11,647 nt of DNA from Acidobacteriota bacterium (lineage in GTDB: Bacteria > Acidobacteriota > Blastocatellia > Pyrinomonadales > Pyrinomonadaceae). The stretch is from positions 2,757-14,403 of the forward strand of contig QHXL01000312.1 of assembly GCA_003222935.1 (NCBI GenBank), written 5' to 3'. The position numbers and the translations under genes are program-made. Position 1 is the stretch's first letter, and the number at the start of each line of letters is the position of its first letter. The notes under the pieces are model-generated. The model searched no databases. It was not told where the DNA came from and saw only the letters and a list, made by a program, of their open reading frames with translations. Shown in pieces: positions 1 to 7,256 of the stretch.

Positions 1-401
1 GGGTTGTAATGTTGAGACGGATTTGGCGAATAGAGCGGATCTGAATCGTAGGTATGCCAGAGTCCCCAGGCGGTTCTGACTACGACGTGACCCTGTGGAT
101 CGGTCCAATTACCTTCAGGGGTACTTAGCGTGGTAGGACGCGCGTTGGTTGGCGCGGTGGGATCGTTCCACGGCCAGGCCGTTCCGGAACGCACGGGTAG
201 AACAGGAAAGCTGAGTCCCTGTTGACACATCATCTGGTCACGATCCTGCACTGCGGTTGTTGCATTTGTAGGTGTTGCTCCGGGTGTGGGACACACTTGA
301 GCGTTCAGGATACTTGTCGCAAATAGAGTGCAGCAAACGACAAACGCCAGCACAAGACATCTGTCTTTTAAGGGTCGTAATCGGGAAGTGGTGGTCCACA
401 T
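1..401 (-). CDS. Exported protein of unknown function (N-terminal part, C-terminus beyond window)
   Basis: An open frame runs from an ATG at 401 leftward to the window edge without a stop, giving 133 complete codons. The start is supported by a GGAG ribosome-binding site 6-7 bases upstream (complement of about 408-411). Residues 1-35 look like a signal peptide: a basic stretch (SRLRPLKDR), a hydrophobic core (CLVLAFVVCCTLFATSI) and a cleavage-like LNAQ. The mature part is rich in Pro, Thr and Trp (for example GTAWPWNDPTAPTNARP and TAWGLWHTYDSDPLYSP). I recognise no family or motif. Because of the signal peptide the product is expected in the periplasm, outer membrane or outside the cell. It is separated from the upstream receptor gene by 364 bases containing hairpins, so it is probably a separate transcription unit. 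Confidence 0.72.
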   Translation of the reverse strand, partial: MWTTTSRLRPLKDRCLVLAFVVCCTLFATSILNAQVCPTPGATPTNATTAVQDRDQMMCQQGLSFPVLPVRSGTAWPWNDPTAPTNARPTTLSTPEGNWTDPQGHVVVRTAWGLWHTYDSDPLYSPNPSQHYN

Positions 402-723
402 ACTAGGCTCCTTTGGGAATTCCAAGGTTTATATCTGACACTTTGCGCCTAGTGCCCTTTCGAACTGCGTCCCCTTGTAACAACTGCATTTAAGAAGCTG
501 CATCCGAAAGCGAGAGGTTTTGCAAATTTCCCGGGCTCACATGTTCCAAAGACTTGGGTGTCCTTGTAGATGCTTGCCTCAATTGCCTAACCGCTGCGAG
601 GGCTTCCGAAGACACTACGAATTCCAGCCAACGCTTTTGCGCGGCAGTTTCGCCTATGACAATCAGCAGTTGGTGATTGACGGGTCGGGGCTGTCACCCG
701 CCGTTTGCCTAACGTAAAGGGCA
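402..723. other. Intergenic region with small dyads, no gene seen
   Basis: This stretch between the receptor gene and the exported protein holds no convincing gene. The only open frame (520-717, plus strand, TTG start) lacks a ribosome-binding site and a recognisable sequence. Two small adjacent inverted repeats are visible: CAATCA/TGATTG (660-665 and 674-679) and CGGGT/ACCCG (681-685 and 696-700). The part next to 401 should contain the promoter of the exported protein. A TATAAA box is visible on the minus strand at about 428-433, but I find no good -35 partner at standard spacing. Confidence 0.5.
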
Positions 724-757
724 AGAGCAACTCACGCTGTTACGCGTGAGTTGCTCT
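724..757 (-). terminator. 14-bp perfect hairpin downstream of the TonB receptor gene
   Basis: AGAGCAACTCACGC (724-737) is exactly complementary to 744-757 across a 6-base loop. It starts 8 bases past the receptor stop codon, in the position expected of a transcription terminator. The minus-strand sequence after the stem (TGCCCTTTACG) has only a weak T tract, so it may instead act as an mRNA 3'-end stabiliser or work with other factors. Confidence 0.6.
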
Positions 758-765
758 CACTGGAG

Positions 766-3700
766 TTAGAAGGAGAATCGGATGCCAAAACGCCATTGTC
801 GTGAGGCCTGGCCCACGGTTGACGTGATGTATCCAAAATTGGTGTCGTTAAAATTGGCCTGGGGAGCGCCAAAGTTAGGATGATTCAGGACGTTGATTGC
901 TTCAGCTCTAAACTGGAGCTTGAAGTTTTCGGTGAAACTAATTGTCCGGAAGAAACTCATGTCTACCTGGAAAAACTCTGGTCCATAGACATTATTTCTG
1001 CCGGCCGATCCAAACCGAGCTCCGTTCTCAGCAGCGTAAGCCGTGATGTCGAACCACCTGCCGGCGGCTGCACCTCGTAGTCCCGGCGTCCCCACACCAT
1101 TCAGAATTTCAACCTCCGGTTTAACCTGGTTCGGTACCTGTGCGCTGCCCGCGGCATTCAGGTTGGAGGTGTTCTGGACTACGTAGAACGGTGCACCACT
1201 TGTTAGAGCCATGATGCCGTTCAACTGCCAGCCACCAACGACCTTGCTGACCCAGGTATCGTTTAGCCATTGCTGACCCTTACCTAGAGGCACGTCCCAA
1301 ACGGCGTAGCCCTGGAAGTTATGACGTCGGTCGTAGCCTGCTGGACCACGATTCCGTTCCTTTTCGGGCAGATACGGAATACGCGGATTCGCGTCGTTGT
1401 CTGCATAGTTTATTGCTTTGGACCATGTGTAAGCGCCACCCAGGATCGAGCCTTTCCAACGGCGAGTAAGTGTGGCCTGCATTGAGTCGTAGGTCGCATC
1501 GCCAAAAGGTTCAATTGAGTTCACGTTGCCATTGATTCCAAAAGCGATAAACAACGGACGGCCATTGTTGCCTGTACCCGGCGCTGAGGAATTGATGTTT
1601 ATAAAGCCCATCTGGCCCTTGGCGCGGGTGCCCACGTAGCCAATTTGCCCAACGAGACTCCAGGGTAATTCACGCTGGATCAGGAAATTAAACGAGTGAA
1701 TCTCCTTACGCTTTGGCGTCCGCGGATAGGTAGACGTGTCGGTGTTTGCCGGCAGCTTCAACAATCCGTTGGAAAGGTCTGGAGGCGGAGGCTGAATAAT
1801 TCCGATGCGGAAGGTCGTAACCGGAATGAAGTTGTTATTAGCCGGTACGTTACCAAGTCCAAATGTTGGTACCGCATTCGTGACGTTATTAACGACCGGG
1901 TAAGCGTTGCGAAAATCGATGAATGGTCGGGGATCGGCAGACTGACCATAGCCACCGCGAATAACCGTCTTCTCACCAAGGCGCCAGGCAACTCCAATTC
2001 GAGGTAAGAACTGTCCCGGTCCCGATTCGGCTCCACTGTCTCTTGGCACACCGCTCAACCCACCCGTGTGAACGATGCCATCAGCTGCATCGAAACGATT
2101 GATACCGGTGTTGTCTTTATCGGGGAAGGGATAGCGCTCCCAACGTAGACCGTACGTGAGAGTAATGTTGCGAGTGATTTGCCAGTGATCACGAGCATAT
2201 ACCGCGTACGAAAGTAAGCGGAGAGCGTTTGGATTTCTTAGTTGGGTGACTTTACCAGAGCTGCTACCGCCAGTTGGCAAACCAAGTAGAAAGGCCGCCC
2301 AGCTATTAAATCTGTCTGCATTCGTCGGCGTTGCCAGGGTACCGGGTGTTCCGCAAACAGCCGGTGTAACCACAGGAGTCGGGTCGTTGCTATTAATCGC
2401 GTTGCACGATTGAAGTGCGGTTGCGAATCCGTTAATCACAAATGTTCCACGTGCGGTTTGGAACGCGCCGCCTTGCGGTTGGAAGTGATTGATTTGTTGA
2501 TTTTGATAATCGAGACCGAAGCGATAATCATGCGAGCCCTTCAGCCACGAAAGGTTGGTGGCGAGCAGGTATTGATTATCGCGAAATAGAAACGGATTGC
2601 CGGTGTTCGCGTTGCCGAGATTGGCCCACTGGCTGATCTGAAAGGAAGGGATACCACTCTGCAGCGGATCGGGACCGTTGGTTCCCGGTATCTTCAAAAT
2701 ATCAAGTCCGACATTAGTACCGAAGTTGTCGTCCTGAGCCCCGAGGCGTTGGCGCGTGTAGCCAACATTCACGTCTAACACGACGGCGGGATTGAATGTA
2801 TAGGTACCACCAAGTCCAGCCACTTGAATTCTGCTGGGTGCAAATCCCTGCTGGCCACCGTTAAGAGCGTCGCCGCCGGCTGTTCCGAAGATGGATGGTT
2901 CAAATACCTTGCTGTTGGACAAACTATAACGACCGAAGATCGACAACTTCTCACTGTAGTTGTAGTTAACCTTGGTGTCGTAGTTGTCTCTGTCGAACGA
3001 AGCCACGCCGTTGGGTGCGAAGTTGTTGGTGAAGCAGGTTGCGCAAACATTCGGCAAAGGCATTCGGCCGATTAGCTCTTTAGCAGCGATGTCGATGCGG
3101 CTCGCCGGAATGATGTTGCCGGGGAATGGCGTTCGCAGTCTTGGATCCGGATTTGAAAGTGGGTCGTAAATAACAGTGCCAGTGCCCGCGAAACTAACGT
3201 TTCCATTGGCGTCCGGTCGAAGGCTCGCTGGCGCAATACTGAACAAAGTAGTTCGTGCTGTTGAGCGTTGGCTGGTTCTTTCGAAGTCGTTAAAGAAGAA
3301 CAATTTGTTCTTGATGATTGGACCACCGACGGCGTAACCGTACTGAGCAAGAATGTTCTTTGGAACTTTGATTTGGTTGACCGGTTGGAAAAAGTTTCTC
3401 GACAGGAATCGACTGTTGGTGTCGTAGCCCCACACAGAGCCGTGAAAATCATTGGTTCCTGACTTGATCGAGAGATTGATTGCGGCGCCCCCGGCTAAAC
3501 CCTGTTCCGCGTCGAACGAGTTAGTCACGATGTTCACCGCTTGTATTGATTCTGCGGGTGGCACGTAGACGGTGTTCGTCGGTAGCCATGGATAGACAAT
3601 GCTCGCTCCGTCGATGCGTGTGTTGTTCTGCATTCTCGACACGCCATTGACGTTGAACGAGATCGAGCGTTGCGGATTACCCGCTACCGAGTTTTGTTCG

Positions 3701-4245
3701 CCCTGGTTAATGGTGCCGGGGACCAGTTGGGTCAAACTCTGATAGTTACGTCCGAGGCTGCCAACCAGGGGCAGGTCGTTTACCTGTCTGGTTGTTTGCG
3801 TGATGTTCACGTCAGTGCGATCCGTCTGGAGTGGAATCGTCTCCTGGGTGACTACAACAGTCTCCTTCACGTCTGCGACTTGCAGTTGCGCATCAACGCG
3901 TCGGACGTTATTGGCCTCGACTCTCACGCCTTCCTGGATCAGTGTCTTAAACGACGCGAGCGTAAAGGTGATGTTGTAAGTGCCCGGTTGCAGGTTGGTA
4001 AATCCAAAGGCGCCGTTATCGTTGGTCCTGGTTTCCTGCGCCAGTCCTGTAGCGACGTTCTTCGCCTCAACGGTTGCACCGGGTACGGTATCGCCCTTGG
4101 GATCCGTAACGGTTCCATTTACGGAGCCATAAAGCACTTGTCCATAAACAAGGGCAGGCAAGGCCAAGGCTGCGAGCAGCGTGAGAAGCCAGGGGTTAAG
4201 CAGCCGCCGAACTCTCGGTTGAGTTGCTTTGGTTGGACGGAACAT
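766..4245 (-). CDS. TonB-dependent outer-membrane receptor, Oar-like, with carboxypeptidase-regulatory-like N-terminal domain
   Basis: The 1159-residue product is an energy-coupled outer-membrane importer, in this context probably for a sugar or oligosaccharide; substrate is inferred only from neighbours. I chose the ATG at 4245 because AAGGAG lies 9 bases upstream and the product then begins with a signal peptide (basic RVRRLL, hydrophobic LLTLLAALALPALVYG, ending near residue 36). The frame is open up to 4509, but that extension lacks a ribosome-binding site and is not signal-like. Residues about 40-125 form a carboxypeptidase-regulatory-like beta domain (GSVNGTVTDPKGDTVPGATV, TNDNGAFGFTNLQPGTYNI). 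A plug-like segment follows (about 150-270, including ESIQAVNIVTNSFDAEQG), then a long beta-barrel region rich in alternating aromatic strands, ending in a C-terminal Phe. NVLNHPNFGAP near the end is typical of acidobacterial Oar-like receptors. The gene lies 241 bases downstream of the ROK regulator on the same strand and is probably co-regulated with it. Confidence 0.93.
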   Translation of the reverse strand: MFRPTKATQPRVRRLLNPWLLTLLAALALPALVYGQVLYGSVNGTVTDPKGDTVPGATVEAKNVATGLAQETRTNDNGAFGFTNLQPGTYNITFTLASFKTLIQEGVRVEANNVRRVDAQLQVADVKETVVVTQETIPLQTDRTDVNITQTTRQVNDLPLVGSLGRNYQSLTQLVPGTINQGEQNSVAGNPQRSISFNVNGVSRMQNNTRIDGASIVYPWLPTNTVYVPPAESIQAVNIVTNSFDAEQGLAGGAAINLSIKSGTNDFHGSVWGYDTNSRFLSRNFFQPVNQIKVPKNILAQYGYAVGGPIIKNKLFFFNDFERTSQRSTARTTLFSIAPASLRPDANGNVSFAGTGTVIYDPLSNPDPRLRTPFPGNIIPASRIDIAAKELIGRMPLPNVCATCFTNNFAPNGVASFDRDNYDTKVNYNYSEKLSIFGRYSLSNSKVFEPSIFGTAGGDALNGGQQGFAPSRIQVAGLGGTYTFNPAVVLDVNVGYTRQRLGAQDDNFGTNVGLDILKIPGTNGPDPLQSGIPSFQISQWANLGNANTGNPFLFRDNQYLLATNLSWLKGSHDYRFGLDYQNQQINHFQPQGGAFQTARGTFVINGFATALQSCNAINSNDPTPVVTPAVCGTPGTLATPTNADRFNSWAAFLLGLPTGGSSSGKVTQLRNPNALRLLSYAVYARDHWQITRNITLTYGLRWERYPFPDKDNTGINRFDAADGIVHTGGLSGVPRDSGAESGPGQFLPRIGVAWRLGEKTVIRGGYGQSADPRPFIDFRNAYPVVNNVTNAVPTFGLGNVPANNNFIPVTTFRIGIIQPPPPDLSNGLLKLPANTDTSTYPRTPKRKEIHSFNFLIQRELPWSLVGQIGYVGTRAKGQMGFININSSAPGTGNNGRPLFIAFGINGNVNSIEPFGDATYDSMQATLTRRWKGSILGGAYTWSKAINYADNDANPRIPYLPEKERNRGPAGYDRRHNFQGYAVWDVPLGKGQQWLNDTWVSKVVGGWQLNGIMALTSGAPFYVVQNTSNLNAAGSAQVPNQVKPEVEILNGVGTPGLRGAAAGRWFDITAYAAENGARFGSAGRNNVYGPEFFQVDMSFFRTISFTENFKLQFRAEAINVLNHPNFGAPQANFNDTNFGYITSTVGQASRQWRFGIRFSF

Positions 4246-4448
4246 CGGTGTTATCTCCTTTAGTTGGAAAGATAAATATCCTTGGCCGACGCGCTTAGAC
4301 TGATGCGGGGAAGCCTTCAAAATCTTCAGCCGTGACCTAAGTGGCTTGATGCGATCATCAAAGCCGGCTAAATCCTGTAACCATCGCTTGTTCTGAAAGA
4401 TCTGACTGCCGGTTGGCAGTGTGGACGAAAAGCAAACCCTTTGACGTT

Positions 4449-4471
4449 TATAGTTCGAGACAACAACAAAA
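4449..4471. promoter_or_regulatory. Possible degenerate ROK operator upstream of the receptor gene
   Basis: TATAGTTCG, five bases, ACAACAAAA matches the clear operator at 5742-5764 at 15 of 23 positions, with identical spacing; the left half agrees at 7 of 9 bases. It lies in the 241-base gap between the ROK gene and the receptor gene, 204 bases upstream of the receptor start. One half-site is poor, so this is a suggestion only. No convincing sigma70 promoter was found beside it. Confidence 0.25.
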
Positions 4472-4486
4472 TAGACAAGCCTCGGT

Positions 4487-5668
4487 CTAAGCGACCAATG
4501 GCGCCCCAAAATGCTGTTGGAGTACTAGTGCGATCGTGCCGAGGAGTCTCGGATGCGACACTGGGTCGGTCGGCACAATGCGCGTATTTGCGTGTGTTAA
4601 TGAGCGTTCCGAGACCGTCTTGGTAATGATTGGTCCCACCTGGTGCCAGAGTCGCGTGATTTCGCCAATCACCAAAATCACGTCCGGCGCCAGTCCGGTC
4701 ACCAGCATTGCAATGCCAACTCCGAGATAATGAGCCATCTGATTAAGGGCTTCGATTGCTTTCGCATCGCCCTGACTCGCCAACCTAAGTATGTCGTCAA
4801 AGCTTGGCTTTTGAGCAGTCTGTTTCGAGCCAGTGTAGTAACGAACGGCCGCCGAATTCGAAGCGTAGAGCTCCCAGCAACCTTTGTTGCCGCAACGACA
4901 CTGGAGCCCGTTTTCGACAATCGTCGTGTGTCCGAATTCACCCGCCACACCGGTAGATCCGCGGACCAGTTGATGATTCAAAACCAACCCGGTACCGATT
5001 CCTTCGGCGACGGTTAAAGCTATGAGATCCTGTGCACCTTCGGAGCGACGTCCAAACCAAATCTCGGACAGGGCACAAGCATTTGCCGCGTTTTCAAGTT
5101 CAACCGGGAGGCCTGTTGCTTCCTCGAGCGGAGTCTTCAAATCAAAGTCGCTCCAATCAAGATTCGGCGCGAATACAAGGCGCTGCGAAGCTAGATCGAC
5201 GCGGCCGGGCAAACTTACTCCGATACCCTCACAGGTCAGTTCAGGCCTTACTTTCTTAAGGTTTAGAAGTCTTGGCACCAGATCCTTGATGAACTCAGCC
5301 GGGTCTTGCGCTGTGGGCAGCGACTCCTGCGCGACAAAATGTCCATCAAGATTTGCGAGCGCCAGCGTGGTCATAGCGGGTCGAATATTAACGCCGATAA
5401 TTCCGACTCGCTCTTTGTTTAGGTGCAGAAAGCGGGGCCGTCGCCCGCGCGGAACGTGACCATTCGCACCCTCTGTTACCCAACGTTCCTCGATGAGTTG
5501 CTCTGTGATTACCGAGACAGTGCTGCGCTGAAGTCCCGAGTGACGGGCCAGGTCAGCGCGAGAGATTGGTTGATGACTTCGAATCAGGTTGAGGACGATG
5601 CGACGGTTGATGTGACGCGCCGTTTCGCTCGTAGCCACCTGAAAATTGGTCAAGTCGATCTTTCGCAT
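4487..5668 (-). CDS. ROK-family transcriptional regulator (XylR/NagC/Mlc type)
   Basis: This 393-residue protein is a probable sugar-responsive repressor. Residues about 18-66 form a winged helix-turn-helix (INRRIVLNLIRSHQPISRAD, then LARHSGLQRSTVSVITEQLI). The rest is a ROK sugar-binding domain with GEFGH (243-247) and the zinc signature CRCGNKGCWE (C257, C259, C264, with H247 as the fourth likely ligand). It lacks kinase features: the DxGGT phosphate loop is replaced by GVNIRPAMTT (92-101), and the Asp of the catalytic NDAN motif is Ala (ENAAN, 192-196). It should therefore bind a sugar without phosphorylating it. The ATG at 5668 fits the family's N-terminus; the ribosome-binding site (GGGTG) is weak. 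A strong operator overlaps its promoter at 5742-5789, implying autoregulation. It is downstream of galM and upstream of the receptor, so galactose-type sugar control is inferred. Confidence 0.93.
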   Translation of the reverse strand: MRKIDLTNFQVATSETARHINRRIVLNLIRSHQPISRADLARHSGLQRSTVSVITEQLIEERWVTEGANGHVPRGRRPRFLHLNKERVGIIGVNIRPAMTTLALANLDGHFVAQESLPTAQDPAEFIKDLVPRLLNLKKVRPELTCEGIGVSLPGRVDLASQRLVFAPNLDWSDFDLKTPLEEATGLPVELENAANACALSEIWFGRRSEGAQDLIALTVAEGIGTGLVLNHQLVRGSTGVAGEFGHTTIVENGLQCRCGNKGCWELYASNSAAVRYYTGSKQTAQKPSFDDILRLASQGDAKAIEALNQMAHYLGVGIAMLVTGLAPDVILVIGEITRLWHQVGPIITKTVSERSLTHANTRIVPTDPVSHPRLLGTIALVLQQHFGAPLVA

Positions 5669-5705
5669 ACAGACACCCGGATCGAGTTCAAAGGCAAGGC
5701 TGCTC

Positions 5706-5717
5706 TCTTACGTAAGA
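5706..5717. repeat. 12-bp perfect palindrome in the ROK leader
   Basis: TCTTACGTAAGA is a perfect palindrome lying between the operator (5742-5764) and the ROK start codon (5668). It would lie in the 5' untranslated region of the ROK mRNA. It may be a second protein-binding site, but no relation to the main operator is visible, and a 12-bp palindrome can occur by chance. Confidence 0.3.
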
Positions 5718-5741
5718 AAGGAAGGGCTAGAACTATTTCGC

Positions 5742-5764
5742 ATTAGTTCGTGACGCGAACTAAT
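5742..5764. promoter_or_regulatory. ROK operator: 9-bp perfect inverted repeat with 5-base spacer
   Basis: ATTAGTTCG (5742-5750) and CGAACTAAT (5756-5764) are exact reverse complements separated by TGACG. The outer TTAGTT...AACTAA core is the same as in the xyl operators bound by XylR repressors of Firmicutes, which are ROK proteins. It lies 73 bases upstream of the ROK start codon and overlaps the -10 box of the predicted promoter, the classical arrangement for autorepression. It is the most conspicuous dyad in the 294-base gap between galM and the ROK gene. Confidence 0.75.
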
Positions 5765-5789
5765 AGCATGGCCTCGGATTCTGAGTCAA
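5760..5789 (-). promoter_or_regulatory. Sigma70-like promoter for the ROK gene
   Basis: On the minus strand TTGACT (5784-5789) is followed after 18 bases by TATTAG (5760-5765). The -35 matches consensus at 5 of 6 positions and the -10 at 4 of 6. An AT-rich stretch (about 5789-5803) lies just upstream of the -35, resembling an UP element. The -10 box is partly inside the operator arm, so repressor binding would occlude RNA polymerase. The expected transcript starts around 5752 and may read through into the receptor gene. Confidence 0.55.
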
Positions 5790-5915
5790 CAATAATTTTT
5801 AAGTCGAGCCTGTCCGTCTTAAAACTTCGCGCATGTTTAGCTAAAAATCGAAACCCACTGCCGCGGGATTCAGGCGCGCGCTGGTGTTCGTCTTTGTAGG
5901 TAGGACTTTAACGAA

Positions 5916-5944
5916 CCACCCACTGTGTGGGGTGCCGTGGTGGG
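5916..5944 (-). terminator. Weak GC-rich dyad after galM
   Basis: Past the galM stop the sequence contains competing short complementary blocks (CCACC 5916-5920 with GGTGG 5939-5943, or CCCAC 5919-5923 with GTGGG 5927-5931). The stems are only 5 bp and there is no T tract, so termination here is doubtful; readthrough from galM into the ROK gene is possible. Confidence 0.2.
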
Positions 5945-5962
5945 ATTTCTATTTTTACAATC

Positions 5963-7096
5963 CTATTTTCGAGCTGTGAAGCGGTAGATGGTCGTTGATT
6001 TATAGGTTACGCCTTTTTTCAAAGTCGTCGTTGGGAAGGTCGGATGGTTTGGCGAATCCGGATAATGCTGGGTCTCGAGACAGAAGCCGGTTCGGCGCGC
6101 GTATGGTTTCCCACCCTTTCCGGTCAGGGTGCCATCGAGAAAGTTACCAGTGTAGAACTGGATTCCAGGTTCGGTGGTCCAAACATCCATCACTCGACCG
6201 GTGGTGGGTTCGTACACCGATGCCGCCTGCCGGAGAACGCCTGCAGGACCATTAACAATCCAGTTGTGATCGTAGCCACTGCCAAACTTGAGTTGCTCGT
6301 CGCTGCCATTGATGCGTTCACCGATAACAGTTGATTTTAGAAAACTGAAAGGCGTTCCGTTTACGTTGCGGAGTTCGCCCGTGGGAATTGAGCCGGCGTC
6401 GGTTGGCGTGAAGCGAGTCGCTTTTAGAGCGAGTCGATGATTCAGGATGTCGCCGTTACCCTCGCCGGCCAAATTGAAATACGAGTGATGAGTCAGGTTA
6501 GTAACAGTGTCTTTGTCGGAAGACGCGCTGTAGTCGATTCGCAGTTCGTTGCGGTTCGTAAGTGTGTAGATAACTCGGACTGTCAGATTACCGGGATAAC
6601 CTTCTTCACCGTCTTTACTTTTGTACGTCAGAGACAGTGCTGGCCCAAGTCGTGACTTGTACTCCTGCGCGATCCAGACCACTTTATCAAAACCCTTGAT
6701 CCCGCCGTGCAGGTGGTTCTCTCCGTTATTGACCGCAAGTTTGTACTCGGTTCCGTTCAGTTTGAAGCGACCTTTGGCGATGCGATTACCATAACGACCA
6801 ATGAGTGCTCCAAAGTAAGGATGACCTTTCAGGTAACTGTCGAGATCGTTGAACCCCAGAACAACGTCCGCGTATTTGTTGTCGCGATCAGGGGCTGTCA
6901 AGGAAACTACGATCCCGCCGTAGTTTGTGATCCTGGCTTCCATGCCGGTTCGATTCGTCAGCGTGTAGATGTCTACACCTTCGCCTTCGGCAGTTTTTCC
7001 AAAAGAATCTTTGGAGACCTTTTGCGCATTTACCATAGCGACACCAAGCAGCGCGAAACAGAAAAACATCGCAGAAAAAGCTCTCATCAGTTTCAT
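5963..7096 (-). CDS. galM: Secreted aldose 1-epimerase (galactose mutarotase)
   Basis: The 377-residue enzyme interconverts alpha and beta anomers of galactose and related aldoses, providing the anomer needed for uptake and phosphorylation. The expected family residues are visible: GRYGNRI (100-106), NHLHGG (127-132), the catalytic His in HHSYFNLAG (His204), YDHNW (Asp276) and the catalytic Glu in CLETQHYPDSPN (Glu341). Residues 1-24 form a signal peptide (KLMRAFSAMFFCFALLGVAM, cleavage near VNA-QK), so the mature enzyme is probably periplasmic, unlike cytoplasmic E. coli GalM. The ATG at 7096 has GAGGAAG a few bases upstream. It follows the kinase gene by 160 bases containing a long inverted repeat, and precedes the ROK gene by 294 bases. 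Confidence 0.95.
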   Translation of the reverse strand: MKLMRAFSAMFFCFALLGVAMVNAQKVSKDSFGKTAEGEGVDIYTLTNRTGMEARITNYGGIVVSLTAPDRDNKYADVVLGFNDLDSYLKGHPYFGALIGRYGNRIAKGRFKLNGTEYKLAVNNGENHLHGGIKGFDKVVWIAQEYKSRLGPALSLTYKSKDGEEGYPGNLTVRVIYTLTNRNELRIDYSASSDKDTVTNLTHHSYFNLAGEGNGDILNHRLALKATRFTPTDAGSIPTGELRNVNGTPFSFLKSTVIGERINGSDEQLKFGSGYDHNWIVNGPAGVLRQAASVYEPTTGRVMDVWTTEPGIQFYTGNFLDGTLTGKGGKPYARRTGFCLETQHYPDSPNHPTFPTTTLKKGVTYKSTTIYRFTARK

Positions 7097-7147
7097 GGTT
7101 TCTTCCTCAAGTTTCGGATCAATCTAAAAGAGCCTGTTATGGAATCT

Positions 7148-7248
7148 TCTCTGTGCTACCTCAGTGCCCTCTGTGTCTCTGTGGTTGATTAAGTTGCTGA
7201 GATAGAATTCACCACAGAGACACAGAGGGCACTGAGGTAGCACAGAGA
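7148..7248. repeat. Long inverted repeat: 38-bp perfect arms, 25-base loop
   Basis: Positions 7148-7185 are the exact reverse complement of 7211-7248; three further base pairs can form inside the loop (7188-7190 with 7206-7208). The arm contains the purine/pyrimidine-alternating CTCTGTGTCTCTGTGG. It begins 8 bases past the kinase stop codon and ends 51 bases before the galM start. As RNA it would be a very stable hairpin. I recall related CTCTGTGTCTCTGTGG sequences as dispersed repeats in many environmental genomes, which would make this a REP/MITE-like element, but only one copy is in the window. Confidence 0.85.
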
Positions 7249-7256
7249 CTTAGCTT

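Noticed and set aside
520..717. 65-codon plus-strand open frame between the receptor and exported-protein genes
   Set aside because: TTG start, no ribosome-binding site, Cys/Arg-rich random-looking product, and it spans small dyads.
3670..4263. 197-codon plus-strand open frame opposite the receptor gene
   Set aside because: It is antisense to the conserved signal peptide, carboxypeptidase-like and plug regions; the product shows no family features.
4246..4509. 88-codon N-terminal extension of the receptor frame
   Set aside because: It lacks a ribosome-binding site, overlaps the end of the ROK gene, and would bury the signal peptide that follows the well-placed AAGGAG and ATG at 4245.
7148..7248. 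CRISPR or IS end
   Set aside because: There is only one inverted pair with no spacers, no transposase frame and no visible target duplication.
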